Positions 38,097 to 45,957 of a stretch of DNA of 64,000 nucleotides are shown here, piece by piece; the stretch's first letter is position 1, and the number at the start of each line of letters is the position of its first letter. The notes beneath the pieces are model-generated. The model did not search any database. It was given only the letters and a program-made list of their open reading frames with translations, and was not told where the DNA came from. This stretch comes from Streptomyces sp. ISL-43 (GTDB lineage Bacteria > Actinomycetota > Actinomycetes > Streptomycetales > Streptomycetaceae). Made by a program: the position numbers and the translations under genes. The stretch covers positions 62,001 to 126,000 of the forward strand of contig NZ_JAGGOT010000062.1 in assembly GCF_018614195.1 (NCBI RefSeq), written 5' to 3'.

Positions 38097-39599
38097 ATGA
38101 CCGACACGCAGAGCATCATCAGGCTCACGGCCGCCGAGACCGCCGAGAAGATCGCCTCCGGCGTCCTCACGGCCGTCGAGGTCACCGAGGCCCACCTGGC
38201 CCGCATCGAGGCGACCGACGAGAAGGTCCACGCCTTCCTGCACGTCGACCGCGAGGGTGCGCTTGCCCAGGCGCGCGCCGTCGACGCCAAGCGCGAGCGC
38301 GGCGAGAAGCTCGGCCCGCTGGCCGGCGTACCGCTCGCCCTCAAGGACATCTTCACCACCGTCGGGGTTCCGACCACCGTCGGTTCGAAGATCCTCGAAG
38401 GCTGGATCCCGCCCTACGACGCCACCCTGACGCGCAAGCTGAAGGAAGCCGACGTCGTCATCCTCGGCAAGACCAACATGGACGAGTTCGCCATGGGGTC
38501 CTCCACCGAGAACAGCGCCTACGGCCCCACCGGCAACCCCTGGGACCTCACCCGGATCCCCGGCGGCTCCGGCGGCGGCTCCGCGGCCGCGCTGGCCGCC
38601 TTCCAGGCCCCGCTCGCCATCGGCACGGACACCGGCGGTTCCATCCGCCAGCCCGCCGCCGTCACCGGCACGGTCGGCGTCAAGCCCACCTACGGCGGCG
38701 TCTCCCGCTACGGCATGGTCGCCTTCTCCTCCTCCCTCGACCAGGGCGGGCCCTGCGCCCGTACGGTCCTGGACGCCGCGCTCCTCCACGAGGTGATCGC
38801 CGGCCACGACCCGCTCGACTCCACCTCCATCGACGCCCCGGTCCCGCCGGTCGTCGAGGCCGCCCGCAACGGCTCCGTCGCCGGCATGCGCGTCGGTGTG
38901 GTCAAGCAGTTCGCCGGCGAGGGCTACCAGGCCGGCGTCGTCCAGCGCTTCAACGAGTCCGTCGCCCTCCTCAAGGAGCTCGGCGCCGAGATCGTCGAGC
39001 TGGACTGCCCGTCCTTCGACCTCGCGATGGCCGCGTACTACCTGATCGCGCCGTCCGAGTGCTCCTCCAACCTGGCCCGCTTCGACGCCATGCGCTACGG
39101 CCTGCGCGTCGGCGACGACGGCACCAAGTCCGCCGAGGACGTCACCGCCCTGACCCGCGAAGCCGGCTTCGGCGACGAGGTCAAGCGCCGCATCATCCTC
39201 GGCACGTACGCGCTCAGCTCCGGCTACTACGACGCGTACTACGGCTCCGCCCAGAAGGTCCGCACGCTCATCACGCAGGACTTCGAGAAGTCCTTCGAGC
39301 AGGTCGACGTGATCGTCTCCCCGACCACGCCCACCACCGCCTTCCCGATCGGTGAGCGCACCGACGACCCGCTGGCGATGTACCTCGCGGACCTGTGCAC
39401 CATCCCGACCAACCTGGCCGGCAACTCCGCCATGTCGCTGCCCTGCGGCCTGGCTCCGGAGGACGGTCTCCCGGTCGGACTGCAGATCATCGCCCCGGCG
39501 ATGAAGGACGACCGGCTCTACAAGGTCGGTGCCGCCGTCGAGGCGGCCTTCATCGAGCGCTGGGGACACCCGCTGCTTGAGGAGGCACCGTCGCTGTGA
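38097..39599 (+). CDS. gatA: Aspartyl/glutamyl-tRNA amidotransferase subunit A
   Basis: 500 residues from ATG 38097 with GGGGGAGG at suitable distance. The glutaminase subunit releases ammonia for the amidation in GatB. The amidase-signature Ser-cisSer-Lys triad is Lys83 (LKDIFTTVG), Ser158 (GGSGGGS) and Ser182 (DTGGSIRQPA). The stop codon overlaps the start of a small membrane-protein gene by 4 bp (GTGA), so translation is coupled. Confidence 0.97.
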   Translation: MTDTQSIIRLTAAETAEKIASGVLTAVEVTEAHLARIEATDEKVHAFLHVDREGALAQARAVDAKRERGEKLGPLAGVPLALKDIFTTVGVPTTVGSKILEGWIPPYDATLTRKLKEADVVILGKTNMDEFAMGSSTENSAYGPTGNPWDLTRIPGGSGGGSAAALAAFQAPLAIGTDTGGSIRQPAAVTGTVGVKPTYGGVSRYGMVAFSSSLDQGGPCARTVLDAALLHEVIAGHDPLDSTSIDAPVPPVVEAARNGSVAGMRVGVVKQFAGEGYQAGVVQRFNESVALLKELGAEIVELDCPSFDLAMAAYYLIAPSECSSNLARFDAMRYGLRVGDDGTKSAEDVTALTREAGFGDEVKRRIILGTYALSSGYYDAYYGSAQKVRTLITQDFEKSFEQVDVIVSPTTPTTAFPIGERTDDPLAMYLADLCTIPTNLAGNSAMSLPCGLAPEDGLPVGLQIIAPAMKDDRLYKVGAAVEAAFIERWGHPLLEEAPSL

Positions 39600-39841
39600 G
39601 CACCAGTGCACTGTCCAAGGCCAAGGGCTTCAAGAAGTCCAAGACCGGCACCTACCTGTCGATCGGCACCACCGCCTTCGGCGCCTTGAGCGTGATCAAG
39701 CAGGTCAAGAAGGCCCGCACCGAGCAAGACACGCTGAAGCTGATCGACGCCGTCGTGTCCGCCGCCGCCATCGTCACCGGCCTCGCGATCCTGTACCGCG
39801 AGCTCAAGCGTCTCGGCGACGACGACGTCCTGCTGGGCTGA
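39596..39841 (+). CDS. Small conserved membrane protein inside the gat operon
   Basis: 81 residues from GTG 39596, which overlaps the gatA stop. It is lysine-rich at the N-terminus (SKAKGFKKSK), with one or two hydrophobic stretches (YLSIGTTAFGALSVI and AVVSAAAIVTGLAILY), so it is probably membrane-associated with positive-inside topology. I do not recognise a named family; a short ORF between gatA and gatB is, from memory, also present in S. coelicolor. It is followed by gatB after 15 bp. Overlap on one side and short spacing on the other argue it is really translated. Confidence 0.75.
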   Translation: MSTSALSKAKGFKKSKTGTYLSIGTTAFGALSVIKQVKKARTEQDTLKLIDAVVSAAAIVTGLAILYRELKRLGDDDVLLG

Positions 39842-39856
39842 GAGGGAATTTCCACT

Positions 39857-41365
39857 GTGACTGCCATTGAACTGCTGTCGTACGAGGACGCCCTCGCGTC
39901 GTACGACCCCGTCATGGGCCTCGAGGTCCACGTCGAACTCGGCACGAAGACCAAGATGTTCTGCGGCTGCTCGACCGAGCTGGGTGCCGAGCCCAACTCG
40001 CAGACGTGCCCGGTCTGCCTCGGGCTGCCCGGCGCGCTGCCGGTCGTCAACGAGATCGGCATCGAGTCCGCCATCAAGATCGGTCTCGCGCTGAACTGCG
40101 AGATCGCCGAGTGGTGCCGCTTCGCCCGGAAGAACTACTTCTATCCGGACATGCCGAAGAACTTCCAGACCTCCCAGTACGACGAGCCCATCGCCTTCAA
40201 CGGCTTCCTGGACGTCCAGCTGGAGGACGGCGAGATCTTCCGCGTGGAGATCGAGCGCGCCCACATGGAGGAGGACACCGGTAAGTCGCTGCACGTCGGC
40301 GGCGCCACCGGCCGCATCCACGGCGCGTCCCACTCCCTGCTGGACTACAACCGCGCCGGCATCCCCCTCATCGAGATCGTCACCAAGCCGATCGAGGGCG
40401 CCGGCGAGCGGGCCCCCGAGGTCGCCAAGGCGTACGTCGCCGAGCTGCGCGAGGTCATCAAGGCGCTCGGCGTCTCCGAGGCCCGCATGGACAAGGGCCA
40501 GATGCGCTGCGACGTCAACCTGTCGCTGCGCCCGACCCCCGAGTCCGAGTTCGGCACCCGCAGCGAGACGAAGAACGTCAACTCGCTGCGCTCCGTCGAG
40601 CGCGCCGCCCGCTTCGAGATCCAGCGCCACGCGGCGGTGCTCTCCTCCGGCGGCTCGATCGTGCAGGAGACCCGGCACTTCCACGAGGAGGACGGCTCCA
40701 CCACGGCCGGCCGCATCAAGGACAACGCCGAGGACTACCGGTACTTCCCGGAGCCCGACCTGGTGCCCATCGCCCCGGCCCGCGACTGGGTCGAGGAGCT
40801 GCGCGCGGGCCTGCCCGAGATGCCGCGCGTGCGCCGCAACCGCCTCCTCCAGGACTGGGGCGTCACCGAGCACGACATGCAGTCGATCCTCAACGCGGGC
40901 GCCGTGGACTCCATCGTCGCCACCATCGAGGCCGGCGCCGACTCGGCTGCCGCCCGCAAGTGGTGGATGGGCGAGCTGGCGCGCAACGCCAACGAGCAGG
41001 GCGTCGTCGTCGACGAGCTGCCCATCACCCCCGTCCAGGTCGCGCGCGTCGCGGCCCTGGTGGCGGCCGGTGAGCTCAACGACAAGCTCGCCCGCCAGGT
41101 CCTCGAAGGCGTGCTCGCCGGCGAGGGCACCCCGGACGAGGTCGTCGAGAAGCGCGGCCTGAAGGTCGTCTCGGACGAGGGCGCGCTCGGCGCGGCCGTG
41201 GACGAGGCCATCGCGGGCAACGCGGGCATCGCCGACAAGATCCGCGGCGGCAAGATCGCGGCGGTCGGCGCGCTGGTCGGAGCGGTCATGAAGACCACCC
41301 GCGGCCAGGCCGACGCTGCGCGCGTCAAGGAGCTCATCCTGGAGCGCCTGGGCGTCTCCGAGTAG
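39857..41365 (+). CDS. gatB: Aspartyl/glutamyl-tRNA amidotransferase subunit B
   Basis: 502 residues from GTG 39857. It binds the misacylated tRNA, phosphorylates the acyl group and transfers ammonia. The signature GLEVHVELGTKTKMFCGCS (21-39) and the zinc-type cysteines (CGC and CPVC) are present, along with DYNRAGIPLIEIV, EARMDKGQMRCDVNLS, and the C-terminal Yqey-like tail domain with KGVL-type helices. It is the last gene of the operon, ended by a 19-bp stem terminator. Confidence 0.97.
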   Translation: MTAIELLSYEDALASYDPVMGLEVHVELGTKTKMFCGCSTELGAEPNSQTCPVCLGLPGALPVVNEIGIESAIKIGLALNCEIAEWCRFARKNYFYPDMPKNFQTSQYDEPIAFNGFLDVQLEDGEIFRVEIERAHMEEDTGKSLHVGGATGRIHGASHSLLDYNRAGIPLIEIVTKPIEGAGERAPEVAKAYVAELREVIKALGVSEARMDKGQMRCDVNLSLRPTPESEFGTRSETKNVNSLRSVERAARFEIQRHAAVLSSGGSIVQETRHFHEEDGSTTAGRIKDNAEDYRYFPEPDLVPIAPARDWVEELRAGLPEMPRVRRNRLLQDWGVTEHDMQSILNAGAVDSIVATIEAGADSAAARKWWMGELARNANEQGVVVDELPITPVQVARVAALVAAGELNDKLARQVLEGVLAGEGTPDEVVEKRGLKVVSDEGALGAAVDEAIAGNAGIADKIRGGKIAAVGALVGAVMKTTRGQADAARVKELILERLGVSE

Positions 41366-41381
41366 TTCCCCGTACGCAACG

Positions 41382-41423
41382 CACGGCGGCCCCGCACCGG
41401 AGAACCGGTGCGGGGCCGCCGTG
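41382..41423. terminator. Bidirectional terminator, 19-bp perfect stem
   Basis: CACGGCGGCCCCGCACCGG (41382-41400) and its exact complement (41405-41423) enclose AGAA. It lies 17 bp past gatB and 17 bp past the convergent kinase gene. Confidence 0.92.
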
Positions 41424-41440
41424 GTATCGGCGCGCCGGGG

Positions 41441-43318
41441 CTACCGCTTGAGCTGGGGGGCGGCGATCACGACCGTGCCGTTGTCGCAGCCCTTGTCCAC
41501 CTTGACGCGCAGCCGCAGGGCGCCGCTCACGTCCACCGTGTGGGTGATCGGCTTGCCCAGTTCCACGAGCTCGGAGAAAGCGGCGGGCTGACCGTCGAGC
41601 GAGATGCTGACCCGTCCCTTCTCGTTCTGCGAGCCGTCGTCGATCCCCGCGGTGAACTCCAGCGACTTCCACTCGCGGTTGAGGTCGAACTCCGTGTACG
41701 CGTCGAAGTCGCAGCTGCGCTCCTGGATGAACGCGGCTCCGTACTGCTTGGTGTTGATCTTGGCGGGCCCGACCTTGAATCCCCCGAGGTCCTTGACCGG
41801 GGCCATGACGGTCAGGTCGGCGGCCTTCACGCCCGGCGCCACTCCCGACGGGGGCTGGGAACCCGTCGCCGTGGGCTGGGTCGTCGGGCCGTCGGACGTG
41901 GACTTCGACGGACTGGGCGTCGGGCTCGGGCTCGGGGTGGGCGTCGGGCTCTCGGGGGCCGGGGAGGACGCGGCCGCCTTGTCCCCGCCGCTCGCCGTGT
42001 TCGCGCCGTCCGCGTCCTTCTTGTCTCCGAGCAGCTTTACGCCGACCACCGCGCCGGCTGCCACCACCAGCACCGCGAGCACCGCCCCGAGCACCAGTCC
42101 GGTCCGCCGCTTCTTGCGCGGGGGAGGCGGTGCGGGCAGCGGCTCCGTACGGGAGACGGCCGGCGCGGGACCGTACCCCTCCGGCACGCTCGCCTGCACC
42201 GGCGGCGGGGTGTACACCGGTTCGGTGGGCGGTGGGGCGTACACCGGCTGCGCCGGGGGCGCGGCGGGGGCCGCCGCCGGGACGGCCGGGGCCGCCAGTG
42301 GCGCCGCGGGCGGGGCGGACGGCGGGGCGGCCGACGGCTGGGGCGGGGCCGCGGGCTTCGGCGGGACCTGGGCCGGTGCCTGGGCCGGAGCCGCGACCGG
42401 GACCGCCCGCTGCGAGGTGGACGTGGTCGTGGACACCACCGCGTGCCGGACGTCCTTCATCCAGCCCGCCAGGTTCACCGGACGCTTCAGCGGGTCGGAG
42501 GCGTAGATGGAGGTGATCCGCGCCCGCTGCTCCGCGTCCAGCACGGCGATCTGCGGCAGCCCGGTGAGGGCCTGCGCCAACAACTCCGGGGTCGCGGGCG
42601 GCGATTCCCCGCTCAGCAGGAAGTAGGCGATGGCCCCGAAGGCGTACCGGTCCGCGCCCGGGGTCCGCTTGCCGTCGAAGACCTCGGGGGCCGCGTAGCC
42701 GGGGGTGAACCAGACCTCCGCGGTCTGGTGGTCGGCGGTCAGCTTGCTGAGGCCGAAGTCCACCAGGGTCGCCTGCCCGTAGGCATCGACCATGACGTTG
42801 CCGGGGGACAGGTCACCGTGGATCACCTGGCGCCCGGACGGGGTGGCCTTCCCCGAGTGCAGCCAGTCCAGTACGTCGGCCAGCTGCTCCAGCGTGCGCA
42901 TCACCTCGCGCCGCTCGGCGGCCGTGGCGAGGGTCCGCTCGGCCCGCCAGTCCCGCAGGTCGAGCCCGTCGACATGGTTCATGACCAGGACGAGGGCCCG
43001 CCCGGACAGCGTCCCGGACTCTCCGGGCCGGTGGATCGGAGGCCCCTCGAAGTGCTCCCGTACGCCCACGACCCCCGGGCGGTGGACGAAGCGCAGCAGC
43101 TCCGCCTGCTCGTTCCACTTCTGGCTGATGCGCTCGAAGACGTCCGGGGTGATCGTGGTCTTGGAGTCGAGCACCTTCACGACGACCGGTTCGGCTCCGC
43201 CGGCGAGCTCGATCTCCGCGAGGTAGAGCACGGCCTCCCCGCCGCGCCCGATGGACCGGAGCAGTCGGTAGCGGTCTGCCGCCGAGTCCGGTCCGATGTG
43301 CAGATTCTGGCTGGTCAA
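41441..43318 (-). CDS. Membrane Ser/Thr protein kinase with extracellular NPCBM-like sensor
   Basis: 625 residues from TTG 43318 (GGGGGG upstream). The kinase domain spans about 17-290: a degenerate glycine loop (GRGGEAVLY), Lys48 in VVVKVL, HGDLSPGN with catalytic Asp169 (HGD instead of HRD), DFG at 187-189, and PGYAAPEVF. A Pro/Ala-rich linker (about 305-400) leads to one TM helix (406-430). Outside are a Ser/Pro/Thr linker and a C-terminal beta-sandwich resembling NPCBM (about 500-625), which could bind a sugar. It is third in a possible operon after the XRE and DUF397 genes. The ligand and substrates are unknown. Confidence 0.88.
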   Translation of the reverse strand: MTSQNLHIGPDSAADRYRLLRSIGRGGEAVLYLAEIELAGGAEPVVVKVLDSKTTITPDVFERISQKWNEQAELLRFVHRPGVVGVREHFEGPPIHRPGESGTLSGRALVLVMNHVDGLDLRDWRAERTLATAAERREVMRTLEQLADVLDWLHSGKATPSGRQVIHGDLSPGNVMVDAYGQATLVDFGLSKLTADHQTAEVWFTPGYAAPEVFDGKRTPGADRYAFGAIAYFLLSGESPPATPELLAQALTGLPQIAVLDAEQRARITSIYASDPLKRPVNLAGWMKDVRHAVVSTTTSTSQRAVPVAAPAQAPAQVPPKPAAPPQPSAAPPSAPPAAPLAAPAVPAAAPAAPPAQPVYAPPPTEPVYTPPPVQASVPEGYGPAPAVSRTEPLPAPPPPRKKRRTGLVLGAVLAVLVVAAGAVVGVKLLGDKKDADGANTASGGDKAAASSPAPESPTPTPSPSPTPSPSKSTSDGPTTQPTATGSQPPSGVAPGVKAADLTVMAPVKDLGGFKVGPAKINTKQYGAAFIQERSCDFDAYTEFDLNREWKSLEFTAGIDDGSQNEKGRVSISLDGQPAAFSELVELGKPITHTVDVSGALRLRVKVDKGCDNGTVVIAAPQLKR

Positions 43319-43378
43319 TTTCCCCCCAGCGCCAAGTGTTTGAGTGGGGATCAGCTTCCCGGCGCGGGAGGGGGATGG

Positions 43379-43615
43379 TCAAGCGGCGGCGGTGACGAAT
43401 GCGGCCCAGGCGGCGGGGGCCACGGTCAGGACGGGACCCTCGGTGACCTTGGAGTCGCGGACGTGCACGGCGGCGGTGTGGGCGGCGATCTCCACGCAGT
43501 CGCCACCCTCGTCGCTGCTGTAGCTCGACTTCCGCCAGTGGTAGGCGACTTCGAGGCAGTCGCCGCCCTCGCTGCCGCTGTAGCTCGACTTGAACCAGGT
43601 CAGTTCGTGGGTCAT
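43379..43615 (-). CDS. DUF397 protein with duplicated core motif
   Basis: 78 residues. The ATG at 43615 overlaps the stop of the upstream XRE gene (ATGA). DUF397 proteins usually carry one W-x-KSSYS...GGxCVE motif. Here it occurs twice in a row: WFKSSYSGSEGGDCLEVA (7-24) and WRKSSYSSDEGGDCVEIA (27-44), followed by the usual VHVRDSK segment and the C-terminal AWAAFV. The partner is the XRE-DUF5753 protein encoded immediately upstream. In S. coelicolor a related pair (Scr1/Scr2) behaves as a toxin-antitoxin-like regulator of antibiotic production. Confidence 0.92.
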   Translation of the reverse strand: MTHELTWFKSSYSGSEGGDCLEVAYHWRKSSYSSDEGGDCVEIAAHTAAVHVRDSKVTEGPVLTVAPAAWAAFVTAAA

Positions 43616-44436
43616 GACTCTCCTAGCAGGTCGTCCAGCAGGCCCCTGCTGTCCTCCATGGACAGCGCCTGGTTCCGCAGGATCCCATATTTGAGATTCA
43701 GCGGATGGACCTCCTCGGGGTCGTCCAGCAGGAAGCTGACGCCCTGCCCTTCCAAGTAGGCGAGCTGGTCATGGTCACCGGTCTCGAGCAGCACCATGGG
43801 GCCGGCCAGACCCGCGTGGCTCTCGCGCCCAGTGGGCATGATCTGGAGTCCCAGGAAGGGGAGGTCGGTCAGTTCACGCAGGTGGCGGAGCTGGGCCATG
43901 AGGACTTCCCTGCCTCCGATGGGGCGTTCCAGGACGGACTGCTCCAGGATGTAGTGCATCATCGGCGGCCACGGCTTGCGCGCCAGCATGGTCTGCCGGG
44001 CCAGCCGGGTGGCCGTCTGCACCTCGATCTCCTCCGGGGTGAGCGGCGGGTAGAGGCAGCCGAAGACGGCCGCCGCGTACTCCGGGGTCTGGAGCAGCCC
44101 CGGGATCACCGAGTTCTGGTACGAGAACAGGCTCTCCGCGTCCCGTTCGTGGGTGATGAAGTCGATCGCGAAGGCGGGGTACCGCTCCCGCTTCGGGATC
44201 TTCGCCAGTGACATGCTCAACAGGCCGCCCGTTTCGAACAGTTCGTCGAGGGTCGCCGCCATGCGCGGCTGGAGGAGCCGGCGGCCCTGCTCCATGGAGC
44301 CGATCGTCTCCGGGTCGGTGTGCAGGTACTCGGCCAGGCTCGCCTGGGTGTAATCCGACTGCCTGCGGAAATGCGCGGCCATTGCGCCCAGGACCCGCCA
44401 AGAGACGTTCCTCTGGGGCTTGTTGTCGTCTGCCAT
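43612..44436 (-). CDS. XRE-family regulator with DUF5753 domain
   Basis: 274 residues from ATG 44436 (MADDNKPQRNVSW). Residues about 10-70 form a helix-turn-helix of the Cro/cI type (MAAHFRRQSDYTQASLAEYLHTDPETIGSMEQGRRL). About 90-265 is the DUF5753 region with the recognisable SYQNSVIPGLLQTPEYAAAVF and ILEQSVLERPIGG. Coupled by ATGA overlap to the DUF397 gene. Dozens of such pairs occur in Streptomyces genomes and affect development. It may bind its own promoter in the 146-bp gap shared with the divergent hydrolase. Confidence 0.93.
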   Translation of the reverse strand: MADDNKPQRNVSWRVLGAMAAHFRRQSDYTQASLAEYLHTDPETIGSMEQGRRLLQPRMAATLDELFETGGLLSMSLAKIPKRERYPAFAIDFITHERDAESLFSYQNSVIPGLLQTPEYAAAVFGCLYPPLTPEEIEVQTATRLARQTMLARKPWPPMMHYILEQSVLERPIGGREVLMAQLRHLRELTDLPFLGLQIMPTGRESHAGLAGPMVLLETGDHDQLAYLEGQGVSFLLDDPEEVHPLNLKYGILRNQALSMEDSRGLLDDLLGES

Positions 44437-44510
44437 GCCTGCGACATCCCCGGCCGGGCGGGGGCTGACGCACCGTCGACCCGTACAGCGCCCGTACAAA
44501 ATCCAGAGTT

Positions 44511-44563
44511 CTGTAGCGATCGCTAGTTAAATCGGGTACGTTTCTTTCTGTAGCGACCGCTAC
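44511..44563. promoter_or_regulatory. Two near-identical palindromes (TetR-type operators) upstream of the hydrolase
   Basis: CTGTAGCGATCGCTAG (44511-44526) and CTGTAGCGACCGCTAC (44548-44563) match in 14 of 16 bases and are 37 bp apart. The first contains the perfect palindrome TAGCGATCGCTA. The spacing brackets the likely promoter of the gene at 44583. Palindromes of this size and symmetry are typical TetR-family sites, but no TetR gene is in the window. Confidence 0.75.
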
Positions 44564-44582
44564 GGAAATCAGGGGAGTTTTC

Positions 44583-45386
44583 GTGAGCACCACACTGACC
44601 AGCACTTATGCCCGCACCGTCCGCAAGGGGAGCGGCGGGCCCGGCCTGCTCCTCGCCCATGGCGGAGGCGGATCCATCGAGTCGAACTTCGGTCCGATCC
44701 TCGACACCCTGGCCGCCGGCCACACCGTCGTCGGCGTCGACTACCCCGGCACCGGTTCCACCCCGCGCGCCACGCAGCCGCTCGAACTGGACGAACTCGC
44801 CGATCAGCTGGTCGCCGCCGCCGACGCCGAGGGGCTGGAGCGGTTCGCCGTCCTCGGATACTCCCTCGGCGGGAACGTCGCCGTGCGCATCGCCGCCCGC
44901 TACCCCGAACGGGTCACCGCGCTCGTGCTCACCGCCACCTTCGCCCGGGCCGGGCAGTGGCTCGGGCTCATCACCGACCTGTGGTCGGAGCTGGCCCGGC
45001 GCGAGGAGAGCGAGCTGCTCGCGCGGCTCCTCGTGCCGCTCACCCTCAGCCCGCGGGCGCTGGAGGGGCTGACCGACGAACAGGTGGAGGCGGCCGTCCG
45101 CGCCACCGCCGCGTCCTTCCCGCCCGGCGGCGGGGACCACGCCGCATTGGTGAAGGGGGCGGACCTGAGCGCCGACCTCGCGCGGATCGACGTACCCGCG
45201 CTCGTCATCGCGACCACCGCCGACCGCCTCGTACCGCTGGATGTCCAGCGGGAGGTGGCCGACGCGCTGCCCGGTGCCCGATGGGCGGAACTGGCCACCG
45301 GGCACCTGCCGTTCGCCGAGAGCCCGCAGGAGTGGGCGGCGCTGGTCACCGGATTTCTGGCAGAGCTCCCGACACGTCGAGGATGA
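44583..45386 (+). CDS. Alpha/beta-fold hydrolase
   Basis: 267 residues from GTG 44583 with GGGGAG upstream. The fold landmarks are LLLAHGGGGS (oxyanion region), the nucleophile elbow GYSLGG with Ser94, an acidic residue in VIATTADRLVP, and the C-terminal His in ELATGHLPFAESP. It is a monomeric cytoplasmic esterase or hydrolase; the substrate is unknown. Two tandem palindromic sites directly upstream suggest tight repression. The 3' end overlaps the convergent acetyltransferase gene by 41 bp. Confidence 0.9.
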   Translation: MSTTLTSTYARTVRKGSGGPGLLLAHGGGGSIESNFGPILDTLAAGHTVVGVDYPGTGSTPRATQPLELDELADQLVAAADAEGLERFAVLGYSLGGNVAVRIAARYPERVTALVLTATFARAGQWLGLITDLWSELARREESELLARLLVPLTLSPRALEGLTDEQVEAAVRATAASFPPGGGDHAALVKGADLSADLARIDVPALVIATTADRLVPLDVQREVADALPGARWAELATGHLPFAESPQEWAALVTGFLAELPTRRG

Positions 45387-45957
45387 GGAGGCGGGCCCGC
45401 TTGGCCGGGAGGTAGACCTCGGGGAGGTCGATCTCCGGGAGCTCCACCTCCGGGCCGAGCGCGAAACCGGTGCGCCGCAGACGGGCTATGGCCTTGTCGT
45501 TGCGGGCGTCCGGCTCGGCGATGACGCGGCGGGTCGTGCCGTCGGCGAGGACGTACGCCATGAACGCGGTCAACAGGGCCGCCGTGAAGCCCTGTTCGAC
45601 GGTGCCCGCGTCGGGGGCGATCAGCAGGTGCACGCCTATGTCCCCGGGCTGGACCTCGTAGCACTCGCTGACCCGGTCCTCCGCGCAGTCGTACGTCTGG
45701 AACAGCGCGACCGGCGTCCCCTCGCGCCGTGCCAGGTAGGCGTGGTGGGTGGTGCGGCGGTCCACGTCCTCGTAGATCTCCCGCACCAGCTCGCGGCTGG
45801 CTCCGCCCATGCCCCAGAAGGCGGCCCGCTCCTCGGTGACCCAGGAGTGGATCAGCCCGGAGTCGGCGACCGGGTCGACGGGCGTCAGGGTGACGGTGCC
45901 GAAGCCCTCGATGAGGTGCGTGTGGACGGGCTGCCGGGTGGCGGGCCAGGTGCTCAT
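45346..45957 (-). CDS. GNAT acetyltransferase of the siderophore (IucB/MbtK-like) type
   Basis: 203 residues from ATG 45957, which overlaps the stop of the penicillin-acylase-like gene (ATGA). The frame is open far upstream but that part is antiphase to the acylase gene. The sequence SWVTEERAAFWGMGG, ALFQTYDCAEDRVSECYEVQPGDIGVHLLIAP, and RVIAEPDARNDKAIARLRRTGF follows acyltransferases such as IucB and MbtK, which acylate hydroxylamine groups of siderophores. It lies in an iron-box-controlled unit, consistent with siderophore maturation. The natural substrate is not known. Confidence 0.85.
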   Translation of the reverse strand: MSTWPATRQPVHTHLIEGFGTVTLTPVDPVADSGLIHSWVTEERAAFWGMGGASRELVREIYEDVDRRTTHHAYLARREGTPVALFQTYDCAEDRVSECYEVQPGDIGVHLLIAPDAGTVEQGFTAALLTAFMAYVLADGTTRRVIAEPDARNDKAIARLRRTGFALGPEVELPEIDLPEVYLPAKRARLLILDVSGALPEIR

